DNA from: Rhizobacter sp. AJA081-3
Lineage (GTDB): Bacteria; Pseudomonadota; Gammaproteobacteria; Burkholderiales; Burkholderiaceae_C
Direction of reading: 5' to 3'
DNA: 64,000 nt
Assembly: GCF_017795745.1 (NCBI RefSeq)
Contig: NZ_CP059067.1
Span: forward strand, 4,216,001 to 4,280,000
Numbering within the stretch: position 1 is the stretch's first letter; every line of letters starts with the position of its first letter. This document shows positions 16,504-25,153 of this stretch, in pieces. The notes beneath the pieces were generated by a model that did no database searches, was not told where the DNA came from, and saw only the letters and a list, made by a program, of their open reading frames with translations. A program made the position numbers and the translations under genes.

Positions 16504-17502
16504 TCACCGGTTTGCCACGGGGTACAGGCCCTGCGGCCGCCACAGCAGCACCGCCACCATCAGCGCGATGCTCGCGAAGGCGGTGAACACCGGCGCGACG
16601 AAGCCGGTGTAGTTGACCAGCAGGCCGACCAGCAGCGCACCGACGAAGCAGCCCAGCGTCGAGCCGAGGCCGCCGATGATGATGACGATGAAGATCAGCA
16701 CGTTGACCTGCGCGCCGAGCTGCGGAATGACGTTCTGCTGGAACAGCCCCCACATCACGCCACCCAGGCCGGCCAGGGCCGAGCCGACGACGAACACGCC
16801 GACGAACAGGCGGCGGATGCGGTAGCCGAGCGCCTCGACCATCTCGCGGTCCTGCACGCCCGCGCGCACCAGCAGGCCGATCTTCGTGCGCACCAGCACG
16901 TGGAGCATGGCGGCGAGCACGAAGGCGCCGATGGCCACCGCGAGCACGCGGTACTTGCCGATCGCGGCGTCGCCGATCAGGATGGAGCCGCGCAGCGCCT
17001 CGGGCAACGCGAGCGGGCGCTGCTCGGGGCCCCAGATCACCTTGATCAGCTCCTCGCCGATGATCATGCCGCCCATGGTGATGAGGATCTGCTTGAGGTG
17101 CTGGCCGTACACCGGCCGCACCATCACGCGCTCGAAGGCCCAGCCGATGGCACCGGCCAGCGCCATCGCCGCCACCATCGCGGTGAACACTGCCACCAGG
17201 TTGCGCACGAGGCTGTCCACCGACGTCCAGTCGGCCATGCCGGCGAACACCGTGGTCGCCACGTAGGCGCCGAAGGCGATGAACACGCCGTGGCCGAAGT
17301 TCAGCACGTCCATCAGGCCGAAGACGAGCGTGAGGCCCGAGGCGGTGACGAAGACGATCATGCCCATGGCCAGGCCGGCGATGGTCAGCGTCAGCCAGGT
17401 CGAGGGCGAACCGATCAGCGGCAGCGCCAGCAGCGCGAGCAGCGGCACCAGGGCCAGCGGCAGCCAGTCGAAGCTGGCCTTCGGGATGGCGGCGGTGCTC
17501 AT
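16504..17502 (-). CDS. livH: Liv-type ABC transporter permease, LivH subunit
   Basis: This 332-residue membrane permease contains FGLMDVLNFGHGVFIAFGAY, the LivH signature, and LVRAGVQDREMVEALGYRIR, the cytoplasmic EAA-like loop. VNVLIFIVIIIGGLGSTLGC marks the conserved late helix. LivH and LivM normally form a heterodimer driven by LivG and LivF. Its ATG overlaps the livF stop by 4 nt (ATGA), which implies translational coupling and fixed stoichiometry. Length is somewhat above the typical 290-310 because of an N-terminal extension of about 25 residues before the first helix. Confidence 0.92.
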   Translation of the reverse strand: MSTAAIPKASFDWLPLALVPLLALLALPLIGSPSTWLTLTIAGLAMGMIVFVTASGLTLVFGLMDVLNFGHGVFIAFGAYVATTVFAGMADWTSVDSLVRNLVAVFTAMVAAMALAGAIGWAFERVMVRPVYGQHLKQILITMGGMIIGEELIKVIWGPEQRPLALPEALRGSILIGDAAIGKYRVLAVAIGAFVLAAMLHVLVRTKIGLLVRAGVQDREMVEALGYRIRRLFVGVFVVGSALAGLGGVMWGLFQQNVIPQLGAQVNVLIFIVIIIGGLGSTLGCFVGALLVGLLVNYTGFVAPVFTAFASIALMVAVLLWRPQGLYPVANR

Positions 17503-18233
17503 TGGTGCGCTCCCAGCGACAGACCGAGCAGGCGCTGCTGAAGCGCGTCGTTCTCCGCCAGCTCGGCCATGGCGCCGCGGTGCACGACGCGGCCGTCGTC
17601 CATCACCGCGACGGTGTCGCCCAGCGCCCGGGCCATCGCGAAGTTCTGCTCGACCAGCAGCACGGTGGTCTGCGTTGTCTTCAACTCGCGCAGCGCGGCG
17701 ATCAGGTTGCCGACGATGGCCGGTGCCAGGCCCTTGCTCGGCTCGTCGATCAGCAGCAGCCGCCGCGGCTCGACGATGGCGCGCGCGATGGCCAGCATCT
17801 GCTTCTGCCCGCCCGACAGCTTGCCGGCCGGATACAGCCAGAACTTCTTCAGCGCCGGGAACAGGCCGAAGATCCAGTCCAGGCGCTGCGTGTCGATGTC
17901 GTCGATGCGGCGTGCACCACGCGCGGCGAGCAGCAGGTTCTCGCGAACCGTCAGGTCGCCGAAGATGCCCATGCTCTCGGGCACGTAGGCGATGCCGAGC
18001 TGCGCGATGTCGGGCGTGGGGCGGCGATGGATGGTCGCGCCTTCGAAACTCACCGTCCCCGCCGACGCGGCCCACAAGCCCATGATCGTGCGCAGCGTGG
18101 TCGTCTTGCCGGCGCCGTTGCGACCGAGCAGCATGGTCACCTGGCCCAGCGGCACCTCGAAGTCCACGCCATGCAGGATGTGGTAACTGCCGATGTGGGT
18201 GTGCACGCCTTCGAGCTTGAGGAGCGTGCTCAT
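17499..18233 (-). CDS. livF: Liv-type ABC transporter ATPase, LivF subunit
   Basis: This 244-residue ABC ATPase has Walker A GRNGAGKTT, signature LSGGQKQMLAIARA, Walker B LLLIDEPSKGLAP and switch His replaced in the usual LivF manner (LLVEQNFAMA). AQLGIAYVPESMGIFGDLTV is the Q-loop/LivF-specific region. It energises import through LivHM together with LivG. Four-base ATGA overlaps link it to livG upstream and livH downstream. Confidence 0.93.
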   Translation of the reverse strand: MSTLLKLEGVHTHIGSYHILHGVDFEVPLGQVTMLLGRNGAGKTTTLRTIMGLWAASAGTVSFEGATIHRRPTPDIAQLGIAYVPESMGIFGDLTVRENLLLAARGARRIDDIDTQRLDWIFGLFPALKKFWLYPAGKLSGGQKQMLAIARAIVEPRRLLLIDEPSKGLAPAIVGNLIAALRELKTTQTTVLLVEQNFAMARALGDTVAVMDDGRVVHRGAMAELAENDALQQRLLGLSLGAHQ

Positions 18234-18988
18234 GCCGGCTCCTCCACCGTGCTGGTGCCGAGGTAGGCGCTCTGCACCACCGGCGAGGCGATCACCGCCT
18301 CGGGCTCGCCGTCGGCGACGAGCTGGCCGTTGTGCAGCACGATGATGCGGTCGGCCAGCTCGCGCACGACGTCCATCTTGTGCTCGACGAGCAGGATGGT
18401 CTTGTTGCGCTGCTGCTTGAGCGCGCGGATCAGGTCCAGCACCACCGGCACGTCGTCGACGCTCATGCCGGCCGTGGGCTCGTCGAACATGTAGACGCTC
18501 GGCTCCAGCGCCATCAGCATCGCCACCTCGAGCTTGCGCTGGTCGCCGTGCGGCAGGCTGGCGGCGGGCGCGTCGGCGCGGTCGGCCAGCTTGACGCGGT
18601 CGACGAGCAGGTGCGCCCGCTCCAGGGTGTTGCGGTGGTCGCTCCACACCGACCACAGGTTCAGGCCCTCGCGGCGGCGCGATTGCACGGCCAGGCGCAC
18701 GTTCTCCAGCACCGACAGGTTGGGGAACAGCTGCGTCAGCTGGAAGGCTCGGCCGATGCCGCGGTGCGTGCGCTGCGGCGTGGCCTCGTTCGTGATGTCG
18801 GCGCCGTTCAGGTGCACCGAGCCTTCGCTGGCGCGCAGCTGGCCGGAGATCAGGTTGAAGTAGGTCGTCTTGCCCGCGCCGTTGGGCCCGACGATGGCCG
18901 TCAGCGTGCCGGGCTCGAAGCGGCACGACACATGGTCGACGGCCACGTGGCCACCGAAGCGGATGGTGAGGTCCTTCGTCTCGAGCAT
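18230..18988 (-). CDS. livG: Liv-type ABC transporter ATPase, LivG subunit
   Basis: This 252-residue ABC ATPase has Walker A GPNGAGKTT, Walker B VYMFDEPTAGM and switch His in LLVEHKMDVV. The family landmark RGIGRAFQLTQLFPNLSVLE contains the Q-loop. The ABC signature is atypical: LPHGDQRKLEVAM instead of the usual LSYGEQR, with Pro at the second position and Asp for Glu. It starts 8 nt after the PHB depolymerase stop, so an extracellular enzyme gene sits between the receptor and the ATPases of the same transporter. Confidence 0.92.
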   Translation of the reverse strand: MLETKDLTIRFGGHVAVDHVSCRFEPGTLTAIVGPNGAGKTTYFNLISGQLRASEGSVHLNGADITNEATPQRTHRGIGRAFQLTQLFPNLSVLENVRLAVQSRRREGLNLWSVWSDHRNTLERAHLLVDRVKLADRADAPAASLPHGDQRKLEVAMLMALEPSVYMFDEPTAGMSVDDVPVVLDLIRALKQQRNKTILLVEHKMDVVRELADRIIVLHNGQLVADGEPEAVIASPVVQSAYLGTSTVEEPA

Positions 18989-18996
18989 GGGGCAGG

Positions 18997-20496
18997 TCAG
19001 GGGCAGGTGCCGATCACGTAGAAGTTCGGCGCGGTCTGCTTCAGCGTGGTGGTGACGAACACGTTCCACAGGCCCATGTTCTGGTTCGAGCCGTTGGCCA
19101 ATGCGAAGCCGCCGGACACATGGGCGCGGCCGGCCGTGGTGTGCGCGTAGTTCGACGCGGTGAAGCAGGTCGCCGCCACGCTGCCGGTGGTCGTGCCGGT
19201 GGCCGGCGCGGACGCGGTGCTCTCGGCGCCGTTGGCGTCGACCGCGGTCACCGTCCAGCTGTAGGTGGTGGCGGCAGCCAGGCCGCTGTCGGTGTAGCTC
19301 GTGGCCGCGACCGGCGCGGCGGTGACACGGCCACCGTTGCGATAGACGTGGTAGCCCGCCGCGCCGCTGACGCCGGCCCAGGCCACCACCATGCTGCTGG
19401 CGGTGGCGCCCGAGGTCGCCACGCCGGTCGGCGCGGCCAGCGCGGTACCGCCACCACCGCCGCCGGAGCCCGTGCCGGACGCAAGCCGGTCGACCATCGC
19501 CTTGATCGCCGCCACCTGCGTGCCGGCTCGCTGCGCGAAGTTGCCACCGTACCAGCCGATCCAGTCCCAGCAGCCGTTGGGGTTGGCCAGCGAGCCGCTG
19601 GCGGCGGTGGCGCGGCTGCTGCTGTCCACACGCGTCTGCGGGAACAGCACGACGATGCGGTTGGTGTCGGCCCAGCGTGTGTAGCCGGTGCTCTTGAGGA
19701 ACCTGTCGCCGATGGTCGCGACGTTCTGCTGGCAGCCGTGCAGCGCCACGTGCAGCCGGCAGCTCGCGCCGGCAGCGCACTCGGCCGGCACGTAGACCCA
19801 ACCGGTGGGCGCCACGCCCGCGTTGGTGGTGAACGCGGTCTGGTCGAACTCGATGTAGTTGGCGGCCGCCGGCGTGTTGTTGCGTGCGTTGAGCGTGCCG
19901 TAGAACTTCGACAGCACGGCCTTGGCGCCGTCGTAGCCGCAGTTGCTGATGTAGGGCGAGACGCTGCTGCTGCAGGCGTTGTTGCCGGTGGCGTCGAAGT
20001 CGGTCGGGAACACATGCGCCGTGCTGTTGCGGCGCACGAACTCCAGGTTGGCCGCGGCCACGCCGTTGTTCTGGTACTGCGTCTGCAGCGCCAGCATCGG
20101 GTTGGGCCCGACGGTGAAGTCGCTGTTGCCGACGAACAGGAAGATCTTCTGCGCGGCGATGTTGCTCTTCGCGTCGATCGCCGTGCCGCTCCAGTTGTTG
20201 ATGTCGGCCTGCATCGTGCTCAGCGCCGAGCTGGAGATGCTCGCGTTGTACATGCACGCGGTGTAGCTGGCGTGCCCCGCGCACATGTACGGCCCGCCGG
20301 CGAACACGCCCACGCCCTTGAAGGTGGCCGAGTGCGCCACGCCGAGCTGGTTGGCCATGAAGCCGCCCGACGACAGGCCCGAGACGGTGATCTGGGCCTT
20401 GTCGATGACGAGCTGCGGCAGCGCCACGGCGGCAAAGGCCGTCGATGACACGAACGCCGCGACGCCCGCGAGTCCTCGCAGGAAAACCGACTTCAT
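18997..20496 (-). CDS. Extracellular poly(3-hydroxybutyrate) depolymerase, type 2 catalytic domain, Fn3 linker, C-terminal binding domain
   Basis: This 499-residue secreted esterase has a signal peptide (residues 1-23). The lipase box G40-L-S42-S-G is close to the N-terminus, the likely acid is Asp126 (GNSDFTV), the likely base is His161, and the oxyanion-type His253 (ALHGCQQ) comes last. This order is the circularly permuted type 2 arrangement of PHB depolymerases. A Gly run (344-350) leads into an Fn3 domain (about 352-440) and a C-terminal domain (444-498, ATCFTASNYAHTTAGRAH) like known short polyester-binding domains. A strong AGGAGG lies 6 nt before the ATG. It starts 39 nt after the Liv-type receptor stop. 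Secretion through the type II system is likely (inference). Confidence 0.92.
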   Translation of the reverse strand: MKSVFLRGLAGVAAFVSSTAFAAVALPQLVIDKAQITVSGLSSGGFMANQLGVAHSATFKGVGVFAGGPYMCAGHASYTACMYNASISSSALSTMQADINNWSGTAIDAKSNIAAQKIFLFVGNSDFTVGPNPMLALQTQYQNNGVAAANLEFVRRNSTAHVFPTDFDATGNNACSSSVSPYISNCGYDGAKAVLSKFYGTLNARNNTPAAANYIEFDQTAFTTNAGVAPTGWVYVPAECAAGASCRLHVALHGCQQNVATIGDRFLKSTGYTRWADTNRIVVLFPQTRVDSSSRATAASGSLANPNGCWDWIGWYGGNFAQRAGTQVAAIKAMVDRLASGTGSGGGGGGTALAAPTGVATSGATASSMVVAWAGVSGAAGYHVYRNGGRVTAAPVAATSYTDSGLAAATTYSWTVTAVDANGAESTASAPATGTTTGSVAATCFTASNYAHTTAGRAHVSGGFALANGSNQNMGLWNVFVTTTLKQTAPNFYVIGTCP

Positions 20497-20535
20497 GCTT
20501 GCCTCCTCAGGCGGCTGTCGCCGCACTCGTGTGGC

Positions 20536-21735
20536 TCAACGCTTGTTGCGGATCGGCACGGCCATCTCTTCGGCCTTGATCTCGCGCACCAGCTCGGGCA
20601 CGCCCCAGGCGAAGGCCGGGTCCACCTTGATCTTGAAGTGGTACATCGACTGCATGGCCTGGTGGTCTTCCTTGCGGAAGCTCATCTTGCCCTTGGGCGT
20701 CTCGAAGCTCATGCCCTCCATGGTCTTGATGAGCTTCTCGGTGTTCGCGTCGCCGGCGGTCTTCTTCAGCGCCTCGACCACCGCGATCGCCGCGCTCATG
20801 CCGCCCGCGGTGAAGAAATCCGGCGGGTTCTTGAACTGCTTGTAGTGGTTGGCCACCAGCCACTCGTTGACCGGGTTCTTCGGGATGCCGAAGTAGTAGT
20901 AGGTCGCGCCTTCCATGCCGGGGAAGTTCTTGTACGAGGCCATCGCCGGCAGGATGTTGCCGCCGGTGGCGATTTCGATGTTGTAGCGCTTGAGGTCGAG
21001 ATCGGCGATCTTGAACGGGTTGCCGGCGCCGGCCCAGATGATGAAGATCACCTTGCGGCCGGGCTGGTCCTTCAGCTTGTCGATCAGGCGCTGCGCACCG
21101 GCGGTGAAGTCGGTGGTGTTGGTCGGCAGGTATTCCTCGTGGACGATCTTGGCGCTCTTCACCGCGTCCTTGAAGGCCTTCACGCCATCGCGGCCGAAGG
21201 CGTAGTCCTGCGCCAGCGTGGCGATGCTGGTGCCGGCCTTGTCGAGCGCGACGGCGTTGCTGATCGCGTCCTGGCTGCTGTTGCGGCCGGTGCGGAAGAT
21301 GTACTTGTTCCACTTGTCGCCGGTGATCGAGTCGGCCACGGCCGGCTCGACGAGCAGGATCTTCTTGTACTCCTCGGCGACCGGCAGCAGCGCGAGCGCC
21401 ACGCCGCTGGAGGTGGGGCCGACGGCGATGTCGGCCTTGTCGTCGCCGTAGGCGGCGGCGAGCAGGCTCTTGCCCACGTCGGGCTTGCCCTGGTCGTCCT
21501 TCTCGATGACGACGAGCTTCTTGCCCGCCACCGTCATGGTGCCGCCGGTAGCGTAGTCCAGGCCCATCATGAAGCCGGTGGCGGTCTGCTTGCCGTAGGC
21601 CTCGAGCGGGCCGGTCTTGCTGTAGACGTGGGCGATCTTGATCTCGCCCTTGGACTGCGCGAAGGCGAAGGGGAGGCGCTCCAGGGCGGCGACGGCCAGG
21701 GTGCCGAGCCAGAGGCGGCGGTGGGCGTGGGGCAT
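20536..21735 (-). CDS. Periplasmic substrate-binding protein (Liv/Peripla_BP_6 type) of the PHB operon
   Basis: This 399-residue receptor has a signal peptide (MPHAHRRLWLGTLAVAALER, cleavage near FAQ). The mature part KIAHVYSKTGPLEAYGKQTA is typical of Liv/AmiC/Urt-like type I binding proteins. Other landmarks are IAVGPTSSGVALALLPVAEE and QDYAFGRDGVKAFKDAV. It is the first gene after a near-consensus sigma-54 promoter and heads the run depolymerase-LivG-LivF-LivH-LivM-oligomer hydrolase, so it is the dedicated receptor of that transporter. 3-hydroxybutyrate or its oligomers are the likely ligand, from context only. A branched-chain amino acid or another hydroxyacid cannot be excluded. Confidence 0.88.
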   Translation of the reverse strand: MPHAHRRLWLGTLAVAALERLPFAFAQSKGEIKIAHVYSKTGPLEAYGKQTATGFMMGLDYATGGTMTVAGKKLVVIEKDDQGKPDVGKSLLAAAYGDDKADIAVGPTSSGVALALLPVAEEYKKILLVEPAVADSITGDKWNKYIFRTGRNSSQDAISNAVALDKAGTSIATLAQDYAFGRDGVKAFKDAVKSAKIVHEEYLPTNTTDFTAGAQRLIDKLKDQPGRKVIFIIWAGAGNPFKIADLDLKRYNIEIATGGNILPAMASYKNFPGMEGATYYYFGIPKNPVNEWLVANHYKQFKNPPDFFTAGGMSAAIAVVEALKKTAGDANTEKLIKTMEGMSFETPKGKMSFRKEDHQAMQSMYHFKIKVDPAFAWGVPELVREIKAEEMAVPIRNKR

Positions 21736-21797
21736 GCGGTGTGTCTCCGTGAGATGGCAACAGGGTGGGCACTTGTCGGCCCGTGCCGATCAAAAAC

Positions 21798-21812
21798 GCA
21801 AACGCTGTGCCA
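21798..21812 (-). promoter_or_regulatory. Sigma-54 (-24/-12) promoter of the PHB uptake/depolymerase operon
   Basis: Read on the minus strand, the bases are TGGCAC (21812-21807), five spacer bases AGCGT, then TTGC (21801-21798). Every defined base of TGGCACR-N4-TTGCW is matched except the final W (G here). The invariant GG and GC dinucleotides are correctly spaced. Transcription would start near 21787, about 50 nt before the ATG at 21735. A sigma-54 activator is encoded about 1 kb upstream on the same strand. Confidence 0.82.
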
Positions 21813-21856
21813 CTCGGCACCGTGCAAACCCTGATCTCCGCCCGGGGCGGCCGCAT

Positions 21857-22774
21857 TCACTGCATGAACGAGAACGACCGCATGGTGCGCAACTGCGGCG
21901 ACGCTTGCGCGGCGCCGGCATCGAAAGGGTGGTCCAGTCGCCCGTAGCCACCGATGATGCGCATCACGTAGGCGCGCGTCTCGGCATAGGGCGGCACGCC
22001 GCGGTAGCGGTTCACGGTGCCTTCGCCGGCGTTGTAGGCGGCGGCGACCAGCGGCACGTTGCCTTCGAAGTAGGCCATCAGCCAGTGCAGGTAGGCCATG
22101 CCGCCGCGGATGTTCTGCTCGGCGTCGTAGGGCCTGAAGACGCCGAAGCGCGCCGCGGTGTCGGGGATCAGCTGCATCAGGCCCTTGGCGTTCTTCGGCG
22201 ACAGCGCGGCCGTGTCGTAGTTGGACTCGACCTTGATGAAGGCGAGCACCAGGCGCGGCGACAGCTTGTAGGTCGGCGCGAGCCGCTTGACGATCTCCAC
22301 GATGTGGCTCGGCGCATCGGGCGGCAGCACCTCGGGTGCGCGCACCGGGGGGCGCGCCGGCGGCCGCTCGGTCATCTGCGGTGGCGCGCGGTCGATCATG
22401 CATTCGGGCACGTAGTTGGGCGGGCCACCCACATTGGCCAGCATGCGCACCGCCTGCTCCAGGCCCTGCTCGGCCGCCGCGTGGAAGAAGAAGGCGGCCG
22501 TCGCATCGCTGCGCTCCACGCCGCGGCCGTTGGCGTACATCCAGCCGAGGTTGAACTGCGATTCGGCATCACCCAGGCGGGCAGCCTTGCAGTACAGCTG
22601 CGCGGCCTTCTCGGCATCGCGCTCCACGCCCTCGCCGTTCTCGTAGCCCAGCGCCTCGCTGCGCAGCAGCGTGCGCAGGCTGCGTTCGGCCTCGCCCTCC
22701 GCGGGCGACACGGTGGCCCGCGCCGGCGCCGCCAGCAGCAGGCAGACCAGTCCCAGGAAGGACAGGCATTGCAT
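21857..22774 (-). CDS. Lytic transglycosylase (SLT domain) with Sel1-like repeats
   Basis: This 305-residue exported protein has a signal peptide (MQCLSFLGLVCLLLAAPARA). Two Sel1-like repeats (about residues 40-110: YENGEGVERDAEKAAQLYC, then GDAESQFNLGWMYANGRGV) precede a Pro-rich linker. The C-terminal SLT domain has catalytic Glu in LAFIKVESNYD, then LMQLIPDTAARFGV and AAYNAGEG. It would cleave peptidoglycan glycan strands. The ATG at 22774 was preferred because the signal peptide begins there; an in-frame ATG at 22816 would give 319 residues. It lies between the sigma-54 activator and the PHB operon, so it might help a secretion apparatus pass the wall (inference). Confidence 0.87.
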   Translation of the reverse strand: MQCLSFLGLVCLLLAAPARATVSPAEGEAERSLRTLLRSEALGYENGEGVERDAEKAAQLYCKAARLGDAESQFNLGWMYANGRGVERSDATAAFFFHAAAEQGLEQAVRMLANVGGPPNYVPECMIDRAPPQMTERPPARPPVRAPEVLPPDAPSHIVEIVKRLAPTYKLSPRLVLAFIKVESNYDTAALSPKNAKGLMQLIPDTAARFGVFRPYDAEQNIRGGMAYLHWLMAYFEGNVPLVAAAYNAGEGTVNRYRGVPPYAETRAYVMRIIGGYGRLDHPFDAGAAQASPQLRTMRSFSFMQ

Positions 22775-22845
22775 GTTTCGCGTACAACTTCCGCCAATGA
22801 GCCGTACGAGTTTCATGCACTGCCCGGATATCGGACACATCTGGC

Positions 22846-24309
<1,464 letters not shown>

Positions 24310-24317
24310 GGGGCGCT

Positions 24318-24336
24318 GTGTCGGAAAGTCGGACAC
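24318..24336. promoter_or_regulatory. Inverted repeat before the sigma-54 activator gene
   Basis: GTGTC (24318-24322) and GACAC (24332-24336) form an inverted repeat with a 9-nt spacer, 9 nt above the chosen ATG of the sigma-54 activator. It could be an autoregulatory site or part of its leader. The repeat is short, so it may be chance. Confidence 0.3.
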
Positions 24337-24408
24337 TGTAGTCGACCGATGCGGAAACACCACCCCCTCGGGCTGGGGACGGGCATGGCTGACCGATCAC
24401 CCTGTTCT

Positions 24409-24436
24409 TGTAATTATGAATTAGTAATTGTAGAGT
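24409..24436 (+). promoter_or_regulatory. AT-rich promoter/operator region of the malonate operon
   Basis: In otherwise GC-rich DNA there is an AT island with two overlapping dyads: TAATT-ATG-AATTA (24411-24423) and AATTA-G-TAATT (24419-24429). TTGTAA (24409-24414) and TAGAGT (24431-24436), 16 bp apart, could be -35/-10 boxes of a sigma-70 promoter. The GntR start is 28 bp further on. Repression by that GntR protein is likely. Confidence 0.45.
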
Positions 24437-24463
24437 GGCCGTGAACTCATCGTCAGAACGCGC

Positions 24464-25153
24464 ATGGCCGATCCAATACCGCTCCGCCCTTCATCGCTTC
24501 ACGAAGAAGTGGCCACTCGCCTTCGAAACATGGTGTTCGAGCGCCAGCTGGCACCGGGCCAGTGGGTCGACGAGCTGGCGCTGGCGCGCGAGTGGCAGAT
24601 CAGCCGCACGCCGCTGCGCGAGGCGCTGAAGGTGCTGGCTTCCGAGGGCCTGGTGGTGTCGGTGCCGCGGCAGGGCTGCAAGGTGGCCGAGATGTCCGAG
24701 GACGATGCCGACCAGTTGCTGCCGGTGATGGCACTGCTCGAGGGCCGTTGCGCCTACGAGGCGGTGCGCCGTGCCGGCGAGGCCGACATCCGGCGGCTGC
24801 AGGTGCTGCACGAGCAGCTCGAGAAACATGCCGCCGCGAAGAACATCGACGGCTACTACCGCGCCAACCACGAGTTCCACAGCGCCGTGCAGGCGATGGC
24901 CGGCAACCGCTGGCTCGACCGCGCCACCGGCGACCTGCGCCGTTTCGTGCGCCTGCTGCGCGGCCGGCAGCTGCACTGGCCGGGCCGCATGGAGGCGTCG
25001 ATCAACGAGCATCGCGTGCTGCTCGACGCCATCGTGCAGCGCGACGCGGCGCGCGCCGAGCGTGTCATGCACGACCACCTGCTCGCCCAGCTCGCCGCGC
25101 TGAAGGCGCTGCGCCTGCACGAGACCACGCAGGGAGCACCCCATGCTGGATGA
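24464..25153 (+). CDS. GntR/FCD regulator of the malonate operon (MatR-like)
   Basis: This 229-residue regulator has a winged HTH (about 12-75: SLHEEVATRLRNMVFERQLA, then WQISRTPLREALKVLASEGL) and an FCD ligand domain (about 90-215) with metal-site pattern (ANHEFHSAV, INEHRVLLDAI, HDHL). Its gene overlaps the malonyl-CoA decarboxylase gene by 11 bp. MatR of rhizobia, a GntR protein, senses malonate and controls matABC. The same job is inferred here from context. The AT-rich dyads just upstream are candidate autoregulatory operators. Confidence 0.85.
   Translation: MADPIPLRPSSLHEEVATRLRNMVFERQLAPGQWVDELALAREWQISRTPLREALKVLASEGLVVSVPRQGCKVAEMSEDDADQLLPVMALLEGRCAYEAVRRAGEADIRRLQVLHEQLEKHAAAKNIDGYYRANHEFHSAVQAMAGNRWLDRATGDLRRFVRLLRGRQLHWPGRMEASINEHRVLLDAIVQRDAARAERVMHDHLLAQLAALKALRLHETTQGAPHAG

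Noticed and set aside
21811-21830. A second sigma-54-like element (CGGCACCGTGCAAA) on the plus strand
   Set aside because: The spacing between GG and GC is too short and it points into the transglycosylase 3' end.
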